This document shows positions 1 to 6,313 of a stretch of DNA of 9,359 nt, piece after piece. The stretch lies in assembly GCA_023423605.1 (NCBI GenBank), contig JAFAFF010000223.1, positions 1-9,359 on the forward strand, written 5' to 3'. Position numbers and translations under genes: made by a program. Under the pieces are notes generated by a model. It had not been told where the DNA came from. It searched no databases and worked only from the letters and a program-made list of their open reading frames with translations. The stretch is from Pseudomonadota bacterium (GTDB lineage: Bacteria; Pseudomonadota; Gammaproteobacteria; Xanthomonadales; Xanthomonadaceae). Position 1 is the first letter of the stretch, and the number at the start of each line of letters is the position of its first letter.

Positions 1-102
1 GTGGCGTTTTTCGTTGCCGGAAATTCAATATCCGCCACGCGCGGCCGTTATCGGCAAGGACCTCATGCCGCGCTCATTCGTGGCACCTGCCCGGAGCGCT
101 CG
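1..102. other. Region upstream of the first gene, cut by window edge
   Basis: No gene is supported in these bases. The reading frame of the first gene stays open to base 1 (a GTG), so a longer N-terminus cannot be excluded. However, a GGAG at 93-96 points to the ATG at 103. The short inverted repeat GTGGCG (1-6) / CGCCAC (33-38) is too weak and too close to the edge to interpret. I found no convincing -35/-10 pair. Confidence 0.4.
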
Positions 103-1269
103 ATGCCCAACGCCCTTGCCGAACCCCTGTCCGCCGATGGCTCAGCCCCCGTCGTTGCGCCCGTGACACTGCCGTCGCGGCAGGCGCTGCTGGATGATGC
201 AGGTTGTGGTGAAGCGGGCGCTGTGCCGGGTGACGGTGCCGGACATGTCCAGGCGGATGCCGATGGTGCCGGGGCGCACCATCACCTGCCGGTCGTGGGG
301 CTGCCGGACAATGCGGTGCTCGCGGCGGTGGTGCGCAGGCTGGTGATGCAGAAGGAGCATTTCGACCAGTTGGCGCGCGATCCGCGGCTGGCCGGGCTGT
401 TGCCGATGGAGTGGCTGGGGCAGGGCGGACGCGGACTGGATATCGGCGCCTTCGTGCAGGCGGTATTGCCGTTCCTGCCGATGGCCGAACGCGGTGAAAC
501 CACGGCTGCGCGGCTGCCGTTGGCGCATGTGCTGGGCGACAGCGGGCGCTGGAGCCGGGACGATGTGGCCGAACCGCGTTCGTTGGCGTGGTTTCTGGCC
601 AGCGACGATCGCGCCCGCCATGGTGCCGAGGAGGCTGCCGAGGCGTTCCTGATAGGGCCATTGGGCCTGGCGTGGATGCACGCGGGACGCAGCCGTGCCG
701 GGTTCCTGCGGTCCATGGACTGCGCGACGCTGGCGGCGCGCGTGACCGTACTGGACTACCCCGCGGCCGAGGCGCTGACGCTGTACCAGGTGACGGTGCA
801 CGGGCAATCCCAGGTCTGGTGCGTGCACGGGCGCAGGCAGCTGCGCGCACTTGCGGCACCGTGGCTGAGCGTGCCGCTGCTGACCGCTTATGGTGTGGCC
901 GCGCCGCAGGCATGGCCTTCCGGTTATCCGCCGGTGGAGCAGGTGGAGCAGGCGTTGGCTGACGCGCGCCCGGGCCGGTTGTTGCCGGAAGTGGACCTGG
1001 CCAGGGTGGCGAAGAAGGTTGCCGAAATGGCCAGTGGCGAAGACTGGCTGCCTGTCAGCCTGCTGCAGCTGCGTACCTGGGCGCCGCGCTGGGGCTGTTT
1101 CCTGGCGGCGTTCGTGGGCCTGCCGACGCTGCTGCTGCTGACCGCCGCGCTGACCCTGCCGGGGGTGATGGAGGCGGCGACGGTGGCCGCATCGCTGGGA
1201 TTGGCGGCCGGTGCCATCGGCGCCCTGGCCGGCCCATGGATCTACGCCCGTCGCAAACACCTCCGCTGA
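103..1269 (+). CDS. Hypothetical protein with two C-terminal membrane helices
   Basis: I do not recognise the family. The start at the ATG at 103 is chosen because GGAG (93-96) lies 6 nt upstream; this gives 388 residues. The first 65 or so residues are rich in Ala, Gly and Asp with a short His run, and are probably disordered. Residues of about 70-320 look like a soluble, mostly helical domain with several Trp and Arg residues. Two hydrophobic helices follow, at about 330-352 and 359-383, and the protein ends in the basic tail ARRKHLR. This suggests a large soluble N-terminal part anchored by a C-terminal hairpin in the inner membrane. No signal peptide or catalytic motif is evident. The gene is convergent with the marR gene and separated from it by a long palindrome. 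Coding is supported by the RBS, the length and the coherent membrane segments; function is unknown. Confidence 0.72.
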   Translation: MPNALAEPLSADGSAPVVAPVTLPSRQALLDDAGCGEAGAVPGDGAGHVQADADGAGAHHHLPVVGLPDNAVLAAVVRRLVMQKEHFDQLARDPRLAGLLPMEWLGQGGRGLDIGAFVQAVLPFLPMAERGETTAARLPLAHVLGDSGRWSRDDVAEPRSLAWFLASDDRARHGAEEAAEAFLIGPLGLAWMHAGRSRAGFLRSMDCATLAARVTVLDYPAAEALTLYQVTVHGQSQVWCVHGRRQLRALAAPWLSVPLLTAYGVAAPQAWPSGYPPVEQVEQALADARPGRLLPEVDLARVAKKVAEMASGEDWLPVSLLQLRTWAPRWGCFLAAFVGLPTLLLLTAALTLPGVMEAATVAASLGLAAGAIGALAGPWIYARRKHLR

Positions 1270-1270
1270 A

Positions 1271-1322
1271 AAAAGGGGGACGGAGGCAGTTAATTGCAAT
1301 TAACCGCCTCCGTCCCCCTTTT
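1271..1322. terminator. 52-bp near-perfect palindrome, probable bidirectional terminator
   Basis: The two 26-nt arms (1271-1296 and 1297-1322) are reverse complements except for one pair, A1288 with C1305. The left arm starts AAAAGGGGGACGGAGG and the centre is TTAATTGCAATTAA. It lies between the convergent stop codons of the hypothetical gene (1267-1269) and the marR gene (1327-1329). In a minus-strand transcript the odd pair becomes a U-G wobble and the hairpin is followed by six U (opposite A1269-A1274). In a plus-strand transcript it is an A-C mismatch followed by only four U (1319-1322). The structure therefore fits an intrinsic terminator, better for marR than for the upstream gene. It could also be a small mobile palindrome of REP or MITE type that was adopted as a terminator. 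Confidence 0.75.
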
Positions 1323-1326
1323 ACTG

Positions 1327-1821
1327 TCAGGTGCCTTCGGCCATTCGCTGCAGGCCGTCGCCGGCCAGGCGCAGGATCAGCTTTTCGAGCAGTTGTTCTT
1401 CTTCTTCGCTGAGCACGGACATCAGCCGGCGGGTGACTTCGATCACCATCGGCGCAATGGTCTCGTAGACCTCGAAGCCGGCCGCCGACAGGGCCAGCAC
1501 CGAACGGCGACGGTCGTCGCCATGGGTTTCGCGCTTGATGTAGCCGCGTTCCAGCAGGCGCGCCACGGCGCGGCTGACCGCCACCTTGTCCATCGCGGTG
1601 CGTTCGGAAACTTCGCTGGCGGAAGATCCCGGGTAGAGGGCCAGGATGGTGATCACCCGCCATTCCGGAATCGCCAGTCCGTAGCGGTCGCCATAGAGCT
1701 TGGCGATGTTGCCACTGACGCGGTTGGAGAGCACGCTCAGCCGGTAGGGCAGGAACTGTTCCAGGTCGAGCAGCACGTGCGATGCGCGCACGCTGGTGGA
1801 AACGGGATCGGGTGAGCTCAT
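1327..1821 (-). CDS. MarR-family transcriptional regulator
   Basis: A winged-helix DNA-binding repressor or activator that probably acts as a dimer and responds to a small aromatic ligand. The ATG at 1821 gives 164 residues, the usual MarR length. It is preferred over the GTG at 1833 because AAGGTG sits about 9 nt before it, whereas the GTG has no RBS. Dimerisation helices occupy about residues 14-48. The winged helix follows, with EWRVI at 53-57, a recognition helix at about 77-91 (VAVSRAVARLLERG) and the wing at 97-111 containing the family signature DDRRR. C-terminal helices at 115-160 complete the dimer interface. It is divergent from hppD and its 5' end is 129 bp from the hppD start. Control of the hppD-hmgA genes, perhaps through 4-hydroxyphenylpyruvate or homogentisate, is inferred from position. 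The family call is secure; the ligand is not. Confidence 0.93.
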   Translation of the reverse strand: MSSPDPVSTSVRASHVLLDLEQFLPYRLSVLSNRVSGNIAKLYGDRYGLAIPEWRVITILALYPGSSASEVSERTAMDKVAVSRAVARLLERGYIKRETHGDDRRRSVLALSAAGFEVYETIAPMVIEVTRRLMSVLSEEEEQLLEKLILRLAGDGLQRMAEGT

Positions 1822-1834
1822 GTTGCGGTGCACC

Positions 1835-1863
1835 TTGCTGGTGGTTTCAGCTGTAACTATAAA
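1835..1863 (+). promoter_or_regulatory. Predicted hppD promoter
   Basis: TTGCTG at 1835-1840 and TATAAA at 1858-1863 are separated by exactly 17 bp, a good fit to the sigma-70 consensus (TTGACA/TATAAT). Transcription would start near 1870, leaving a leader of about 80 nt before the hppD ATG at 1951. On the opposite strand TATAGT (1861-1856) is a possible -10 for the divergent marR gene, but I see no good -35 for it. Confidence 0.55.
1844..1857. promoter_or_regulatory. Candidate MarR operator inside the hppD promoter spacer
   Basis: GTTTCAGCTGTAAC is a palindrome with 12 of 14 positions symmetric around CAGCTG. It fills bases 4-17 of the 17-bp spacer between the predicted -35 and -10 of hppD and touches the possible -10 of marR. 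MarR dimers usually bind imperfect palindromes of this size, so a bound dimer would block RNA polymerase at hppD and possibly at its own gene. Binding is inferred, not shown. Confidence 0.45.
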
Positions 1864-1950
1864 AGGTCATTCAAGACTCCGCATTCTCGCGGGTCTGCCC
1901 GTCGCCCGCACCTGCTTTGTCACCTGCGGAATCGCTTTGGAGCCTTCGCC

Positions 1951-3063
1951 ATGAATACCACTGTCCAGACCGCCTCGCATCCCAATCCCGGCATGCAGGT
2001 GACAACCTTCGAGAACCCGATGGGTATCGACGGGTTCGAGTTCGTTGAATTCGCCGCTCCGGCAGGCCGCGGCCGGGAACTGCACGACTACTTCCGCAGC
2101 ATGGGCTTCACTGCCGTGCTCAAGCACCGCACGCGTGCGATCACCGTCTATCGCCAGGGCGACGTCAACTTCCTGGTCAACGAAGATCCGGATTCGTTCG
2201 CAGCCGACTTCGCCGAAAAGCACGGTCCGTGTGCCTGCGGCTTCGCCATCCGTTTCCAGAAGCCGGGGGCCGAGGTCTACCAGACCGCGCTGGGCAACGG
2301 TGCCGAAGCCATCGATTTCAAGCCGGACACCAGGGCCGTGGATGCGCCGGTCATCAAGGGCATCGGCGATTGCATGCTGTACCTGGTGGATCGCTACGGC
2401 GCGGCCGGCAGCATCTACGAAGGCGACTATGCGCCCATCGACGGTGCCGAGCAGAACCCGAAGGGCTTCGGCCTGACCTTCATCGACCACCTGACCCACA
2501 ACCTGTATTTCGGCAACATGCAGCAGTGGTCGGATTACTACGAGCGCCTGTTCAATTTCCGCGAGATCCGCTACTTCGACATCAAGGGCCTGAAGACCGG
2601 GCTGGTGTCCAAGGCGATGACCGCGCCGGACGGCATCGTGCGCATTCCGCTCAACGAATCATCCGATCCGAAGAGCCAGATCAACGAGTACCTGGATGCG
2701 TACAAGGGCGAGGGCATCCAGCACATCGCCTGCTTCACCGAGAACATCTACGAGACCGTGGAAGCCATGCGCGCGCAGGGCGTGGAATTCCTGGACACGC
2801 CGGAAACGTATTTCGACGTGATCGACCAGCGCATCCCGGACCACGGTGAAGACGTGCCGCGCCTGGCCAGGAACAAGATCCTGATCGATGCCGATCCGGA
2901 AACCCACCAGCGCAAGCTGCTGCAGATCTTCACGCAGAACTGCATCGGGCCGATCTTCTTCGAGATCATCCAGCGCAAGGGCAACGAAGGCTTCGGCGAA
3001 GGCAACTTCACCGCGCTGTTCGAGAGCATCGAGCGCGACCAGATCAAGCGTGGCGTACTCTGA
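1951..3063 (+). CDS. hppD: 4-hydroxyphenylpyruvate dioxygenase
   Basis: Cytoplasmic non-haem Fe(II) enzyme that converts 4-hydroxyphenylpyruvate plus O2 to homogentisate and CO2, the second step of tyrosine breakdown. The ATG at 1951 has GGAG (1939-1942) 8 nt upstream and gives 370 residues, normal for bacterial HPPD. The fold is two vicinal-oxygen-chelate domains; the C-terminal one carries the iron. The ligands appear to be His180 (in IDHLTHN), His258 (in GIQHIACF) and Glu338 (in GPIFFEIIQRKG), with spacings close to those of characterised HPPDs. The C-terminal tail beginning near NEGFGEGNF is the helix that gates the active site in this family. It is divergent from the MarR gene and is followed on the same strand by hmgA after 105 bp. 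Identification is very secure. Confidence 0.97.
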   Translation: MNTTVQTASHPNPGMQVTTFENPMGIDGFEFVEFAAPAGRGRELHDYFRSMGFTAVLKHRTRAITVYRQGDVNFLVNEDPDSFAADFAEKHGPCACGFAIRFQKPGAEVYQTALGNGAEAIDFKPDTRAVDAPVIKGIGDCMLYLVDRYGAAGSIYEGDYAPIDGAEQNPKGFGLTFIDHLTHNLYFGNMQQWSDYYERLFNFREIRYFDIKGLKTGLVSKAMTAPDGIVRIPLNESSDPKSQINEYLDAYKGEGIQHIACFTENIYETVEAMRAQGVEFLDTPETYFDVIDQRIPDHGEDVPRLARNKILIDADPETHQRKLLQIFTQNCIGPIFFEIIQRKGNEGFGEGNFTALFESIERDQIKRGVL

Positions 3064-3077
3064 CCATCCTCTGGTCA
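3061..3077 (+). other. Small hairpin at the hppD stop codon
   Basis: TGACCA (3061-3066) and TGGTCA (3072-3077) form a perfect 6-bp stem with a 5-nt loop, and the stop codon is the first triplet of the stem. No U-run follows, so it is unlikely to be a full terminator. It could protect the upstream message end or reduce read-through into hmgA. It may also be chance. Confidence 0.3.
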
Positions 3078-3168
3078 CGAAGGTCCGGTGACGACTTTGC
3101 CTCTTAACCGGGACAGCGTCGCCGGGCACCTTCATCGTTCCACTGCTGGCAGATTCGAGGTTTCCCTG

Positions 3169-4467
3169 ATGACGATCATTTCGCGTGGCTATCAGAGCGG
3201 TTTTTGCAACGAGTTTGCCAGCGAGGCACTGCAGGGGGCGCTGCCGGTCGGGCAGAACTCACCGCAGAAGGTGGCCCACGGCCTGTATGCCGAACAGCTG
3301 TCCGGTACTGCCTTCACCGCGCCGCGCGGCAGCAACCGTCGCAGCTGGCTGTACCGGATACGCCCAGCGGTGGCCCACGGGGAGTTCGAGCCGTTCCAGC
3401 AGCCTCGGCTGCAATGCGATTTCTCCGCGCAGCCGGCATCGCCGAACCAGCTGCGCTGGAGCCCGCTGCCGATGCCGGAGACGCCGACGGATTTCGTCGA
3501 GGGCCTGTACACGATGGGCGGCAACGGTGCGCCGGACGCGCATGCGGGCGTGGCGATCCACCTGTACGCGGCCAACCGGGACATGCTGGGGCGCTATTTC
3601 TACAATGCAGATGGCGAGCTGCTGATCGTGCCGCAGCTCGGTCGCCTGCGCCTGTTGACCGAAATGGGCGTGGTCGAGATCGAACCGCAGCAGATCGCCG
3701 TGGTTCCGCGGGGCGTGCGTTTCCGCGTGGAACTGCCGGATGGGCCCAGTCGTGGCTATGTCTGCGAAAACTTCGGCGCGCTGTTGAAGCTGCCGGACCT
3801 GGGCCCGATCGGCGCCAATGGGCTGGCCAATCCACGCGACTTTGAAACACCGCATGCGGCGTTCGAAGACGTGGATGGCGATTTCGAACTGGTGGCCAAG
3901 TTCGACGGCCGCCTGTGGCGCGCCGCCATCGATCATTCACCGCTGGACGTGGTCGCATGGCACGGCAACTATGCGCCTTACCGTTACGATCTGCGTCGCT
4001 TCAACACCATCGGCTCGATCAGCTTCGACCACCCGGACCCGTCGATCTTCCTGGTGCTGCATTCGCCCAGCGATACGCCGGGCACCAGCAACATGGATTT
4101 CGCGATCTTTCCGCCGCGCTGGCTGGTGGCGCAGCACACGTTCCGGCCGCCATGGTTCCACCGCAACATCGCCAGCGAATTCATGGGCCTGGTGCACGGT
4201 GCCTATGACGCCAAGGCCGAAGGCTTCGTGCCGGGTGGTGCATCGCTGCACAACTGCATGAGCGGCCACGGCCCGGACGCACCCACCTTCGACAAGGCAT
4301 CCCATGCCGATCTGTCTAGGCCGGACGTGATCAAGGACACGATGGCCTTCATGTTCGAAACCCGTGCGGTGATCCGCCCGAGCGCCCAGGCCCTGGCCGC
4401 CGGCCACCGCCAGGGGGATTACCAGCAGTGCTGGAACGGCCTGCGCAACAACTTCCGCCAGCAGTAG
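3169..4467 (+). CDS. hmgA: Homogentisate 1,2-dioxygenase
   Basis: Cytoplasmic Fe(II) ring-cleaving dioxygenase that opens homogentisate to 4-maleylacetoacetate. The ATG at 3169 has GAGG (3157-3160) 8 nt upstream and gives 432 residues, the family length; an in-frame GTG at 3088 has no RBS. The N-terminal signature runs through [22 protein letters not shown] and RSWLYRI. The iron ligands by spacing are His331 (WFHRN), Glu337 (SEFMG) and His367 (SGHGPD), and His288 (FDHPDP) matches the catalytic His; these offsets equal those of the human enzyme. One oddity is Cys13, in a position that is normally Gly in the GFGNEF motif. The gene follows hppD by 105 bp on the same strand and is probably co-transcribed. 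Loss of this enzyme would cause homogentisate build-up and pyomelanin pigment. Confidence 0.97.
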   Translation: MTIISRGYQSGFCNEFASEALQGALPVGQNSPQKVAHGLYAEQLSGTAFTAPRGSNRRSWLYRIRPAVAHGEFEPFQQPRLQCDFSAQPASPNQLRWSPLPMPETPTDFVEGLYTMGGNGAPDAHAGVAIHLYAANRDMLGRYFYNADGELLIVPQLGRLRLLTEMGVVEIEPQQIAVVPRGVRFRVELPDGPSRGYVCENFGALLKLPDLGPIGANGLANPRDFETPHAAFEDVDGDFELVAKFDGRLWRAAIDHSPLDVVAWHGNYAPYRYDLRRFNTIGSISFDHPDPSIFLVLHSPSDTPGTSNMDFAIFPPRWLVAQHTFRPPWFHRNIASEFMGLVHGAYDAKAEGFVPGGASLHNCMSGHGPDAPTFDKASHADLSRPDVIKDTMAFMFETRAVIRPSAQALAAGHRQGDYQQCWNGLRNNFRQQ

Positions 4468-4489
4468 AAAGCGAAAGGGAGCGAGGCGG

Positions 4490-5080
4490 TCAGATCGCCT
4501 CGGATTCGGCCTGCGGGGAGGCGACGCCCTGCATCGCGGCCTGGTGTCCGAGCGGCAACACTTCCAGCAGGCGTTGATGGACGCGCGCGGTGTAGCCGGC
4601 CGACGTCAGTGTCGGCAGCGCCTGCAGGGCCGCCTGCATGGTGATGATCACCGTACTGTCGCTGCGTGCCTGCTGCAGGTCGTGCAGGAGCGCGGCGGCA
4701 AGCGGATGCCGCTGCATCTCCAGAATGCCCAGGAGATAGAGCCGGGCACCTGCCATCGAGCGGCGACGATCGCTGCCTGCATTACCGGACGGGCTGCCGG
4801 GGGAGGGCCGGGGCGTCACGGTCTCCTTCGCGACCGTTGCCACGGTCTTCGCTTCCGGCCTCGGGAGTGTCGCTTCCGCCTCATCCATGCCGGTGACGAG
4901 ATAGCCGGCGCGTACCAGCTGGATCAGCATGGCTGGCGCATCCGGCCCCACCAGCGCCGTCAACGTAGCCAGGTCGCGCTGACCGTCGCACAGGATCAAC
5001 AGGCGGCGCTGGCGCATGTCCAGCGGCGCGCGATGTGCCTGCAATGCGGTTCGTGCCTGGTCTGTCTTGCGGGGGAGCAT
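4490..5080 (-). CDS. Hypothetical protein, possible winged-helix-like N-terminal domain
   Basis: I do not recognise a named family. The ATG at 5080 (196 residues) is chosen because the protein becomes conserved-looking there. Upstream in-frame codons to the GTG at 5164 read as low-quality sequence across an inverted repeat, and no strong RBS precedes either start. Residues of about 8-65 look like a small helical domain with the pattern LDMRQRRLLILCDG...LVRAGYL, as in winged-helix modules that sense or connect signalling proteins. A Thr/Pro/Ser-rich linker of about residues 75-105 follows. Helices at about 108-190 include ARLYLLGILEMQRHPLAAALL. There is no signal peptide or membrane segment, so it is probably cytoplasmic. 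It converges on hmgA with only 22 bp between the stop codons and is divergent from the lipoprotein gene. A regulatory or adaptor role is only a guess. Confidence 0.7.
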   Translation of the reverse strand: MLPRKTDQARTALQAHRAPLDMRQRRLLILCDGQRDLATLTALVGPDAPAMLIQLVRAGYLVTGMDEAEATLPRPEAKTVATVAKETVTPRPSPGSPSGNAGSDRRRSMAGARLYLLGILEMQRHPLAAALLHDLQQARSDSTVIITMQAALQALPTLTSAGYTARVHQRLLEVLPLGHQAAMQGVASPQAESEAI

Positions 5081-5142
5081 GGTCGGGCCAAGGAAAGCGG
5101 TGCAGGCCGAGCCTGAACGGTGGCCATTAAACCCGGATGACA

Positions 5143-5181
5143 ATGCGGCACGTGCACAGTCCACGCGCTAGCGTGCCGCAT
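5143..5181. repeat. Perfect 10-bp inverted repeat in divergent intergenic region
   Basis: ATGCGGCACG (5143-5152) and CGTGCCGCAT (5172-5181) are exact reverse complements separated by 19 nt. The region lies between the divergent 196-residue protein gene and the lipoprotein gene. It could be a binding site for a regulator with two half-sites or an RNA hairpin. I see no consensus promoter that would decide which. Confidence 0.5.
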
Positions 5182-5184
5182 ACA

Positions 5185-5210
5185 CGGCCAGGGCGCGGCC
5201 GCCCTGGCTG
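5185..5210 (+). repeat. Strong GC-rich hairpin upstream of the lipoprotein gene
   Basis: GCCAGGGCG (5187-5195) and CGCCCTGGC (5200-5208) form a perfect 9-bp stem with a CGGC loop. The stem extends by a G-U pair (5186/5209) and a C-G pair (5185/5210). It ends 30 nt before the AGGAG ribosome binding site of the lipoprotein gene and has no U-run. If transcribed it would be a stable leader structure. Confidence 0.5.
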
Positions 5211-5253
5211 GACTGCGCTGACCGACCATTGATCGTTCCCAGGAGATGTGCTG

Positions 5254-5901
5254 ATGAAAGTATTGCCTGTTGCCGGCTTGCTGGCGTTGTCGCTTGCCGC
5301 GTGCAGCCGAGGTCCGGAGACCACGACCGCCCATTCCCGGCCGATGAGTGAAACGGCCACCGGTGCGACCCCGGCCACCGACCCGGACGCGGCGACCACA
5401 TCGCCGCTGGATGGGCGCACTGACAGCCCGGCACGCCTGGACGGATTCGGTGCGGTGCAACTGGGGGCCAGCGTGGATGATCTGCGCAGCCGTTTTGGCG
5501 CGCCGCTGCAAGGCCTGGCTACCGACGCCGCTGGCAGACCCAGGCCCGCCGATGACAGCAATGAGGACTGTTATTACCTGCGTCCTGATGGATCCGGGTC
5601 GGGGGATCCCTATCTGATGATCGAGGGCCGCAAGCTGGTGCGTTATGACGTGCGCGGGCCGGAAATCGTCGCGCCCGGTGGCGGCCGGGTCGGCATGACG
5701 CTGGGCGAACTGCAGCAGCTCTATCCGGAGCGCGCTGACGTGGGGCCGGACAAGTACGATGAAAAGGCCCAGCATCTGCGCGTGCGTCCGGCCCAGGACG
5801 GGCAGGGGATCATCGATTTCGCGCTGGGCGCGCAAGGAAAGGTGGAGTCCTGGCGCGTCGGCCTGCCGCCGCAGGTGGACTACGTGGAAGGCTGCGGCTG
5901 A
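5254..5901 (+). CDS. Uncharacterised outer-membrane-type lipoprotein
   Basis: The ATG at 5254 follows AGGAG (5241-5245) by 8 nt and gives a 215-residue precursor. The signal peptide MKVLPVAGLLALSLAAC ends in a lipobox (LAAC) with the lipidated Cys at residue 17. Ser18 is not an inner-membrane retention signal, so outer-membrane sorting is expected. Residues 18-60 are a Thr/Ala/Asp/Pro-rich linker. The globular part has two similar segments, GFGAVQLGASVDDLRSRFG (about 64-82) and GGRVGMTLGELQQLYPER, each followed by beta-rich sequence; this suggests an internal duplication. Cys106 (DCYYL) and Cys214 (VEGCG) are the only cysteines of the mature domain and probably form a disulfide in the periplasm. 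This layout occurs in uncharacterised secreted proteins, some loosely labelled lectin-like. Its function is unknown to me, and it is probably transcribed alone. Confidence 0.85.
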   Translation: MKVLPVAGLLALSLAACSRGPETTTAHSRPMSETATGATPATDPDAATTSPLDGRTDSPARLDGFGAVQLGASVDDLRSRFGAPLQGLATDAAGRPRPADDSNEDCYYLRPDGSGSGDPYLMIEGRKLVRYDVRGPEIVAPGGGRVGMTLGELQQLYPERADVGPDKYDEKAQHLRVRPAQDGQGIIDFALGAQGKVESWRVGLPPQVDYVEGCG

Positions 5902-5909
5902 GCGGAGAC

Positions 5910-5935
5910 GGGCAGCCGGGTGATGGGCAGCCGGG
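5910..5935. repeat. 11-bp direct repeat next to the REP element
   Basis: GGGCAGCCGGG occurs at 5910-5920 and again at 5925-5935, separated by TGAT. The second copy overlaps one arm of the GTAG-type stem-loop, so the first may be a remnant of a second, decayed REP copy. Confidence 0.5.
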
Positions 5936-5951
5936 CAGAGCCCGGCGCTAC
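5930..5951 (-). repeat. GTAG-headed REP stem-loop (SMAG type)
   Basis: Read on the minus strand the element is GTAG, then C, then a perfect 7-bp stem GCCGGGC / GCCCGGC with a TCT loop (arms at 5940-5946 and 5930-5936). A GTAG head followed by a short GC-rich hairpin is the hallmark of the SMAG repeats of Stenotrophomonas. These are scattered in intergenic regions and associated elsewhere with RAYT transposases, none of which is seen here. It sits between the converging lipoprotein and mnhG genes and could serve as a terminator or message stabiliser. Its TAG is the stop codon of mnhG. Confidence 0.75.
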
Positions 5952-6313
5952 CTGTCGGGCTCGGGCGGCGGCAGCTGTTCTTCCTCCGCGCGCTCGTTGC
6001 CGGGCAGGCTGGGCCGGGTTTCCATCAGCAGCGACAGCGCGGCCTTGGCCATCAGGTGCGCGCTGACCGGCGCGGTGATGAACAGGAACACGGTGATCAG
6101 CAGCTCGCGTGGCTGTGGGTCCTGGCCCAGGAAGATGTGGTAGCACACCGACGCCACCAGCACGCAGCCGACGCCCAGCGTGCTGGCCTTGGTGGGCGCA
6201 TGCAGGCGCTTGAAGAAGGTCGACAGCTTCACCAGCCCCAGGGCGCCCATCAGGATGAAGAAGCAGCCGAACAGCAGCAGGATGGACAGGACGATCTGGA
6301 TGACGGTGATCAT
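5948..6313 (-). CDS. mnhG: Mrp/Mnh cation/proton antiporter subunit G
   Basis: Small membrane subunit of the Mrp (Mnh, Pha) multisubunit Na+/H+ or K+/H+ antiporter in the cytoplasmic membrane. It has 121 residues. The start is the ATG at 6313, which overlaps the mnhF stop as ATGA. There are three hydrophobic helices, at about 3-30 (IQIVLSILLLFGCFFILMG), 44-62 and 70-94. The family motif GALGLVKLSTFFKRLHAPTKASTLG lies at about 23-47. The C-terminal tail from about residue 97 is hydrophilic, acidic and proline-rich (EEEQLPPPEPDR). The stop codon TAG is contributed by the GTAG head of a REP element, so the exact tail may reflect insertion of that repeat. It is the last gene of the operon. An in-frame extension upstream of the ATG only repeats mnhF in another frame and is not real. 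Confidence 0.94.
   Translation of the reverse strand: MITVIQIVLSILLLFGCFFILMGALGLVKLSTFFKRLHAPTKASTLGVGCVLVASVCYHIFLGQDPQPRELLITVFLFITAPVSAHLMAKAALSLLMETRPSLPGNERAEEEQLPPPEPDR

Noticed and set aside
142..1299. Long minus-strand open frames opposite the first gene
   Set aside because: They have antisense shadow composition (Arg, Gln, His, Pro), and one starts inside the terminator palindrome. The plus-strand gene has an RBS and coherent membrane helices.
1294..1815. Plus-strand open frame opposite the marR gene
   Set aside because: It starts in the palindrome and mirrors the start of the minus frame only because the palindrome is symmetric. The marR product is a clear family member.
5138..5143. 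TTGTCA on the minus strand as a -35 for the 196-residue protein gene
   Set aside because: No acceptable -10 lies 16-19 bp downstream on that strand.
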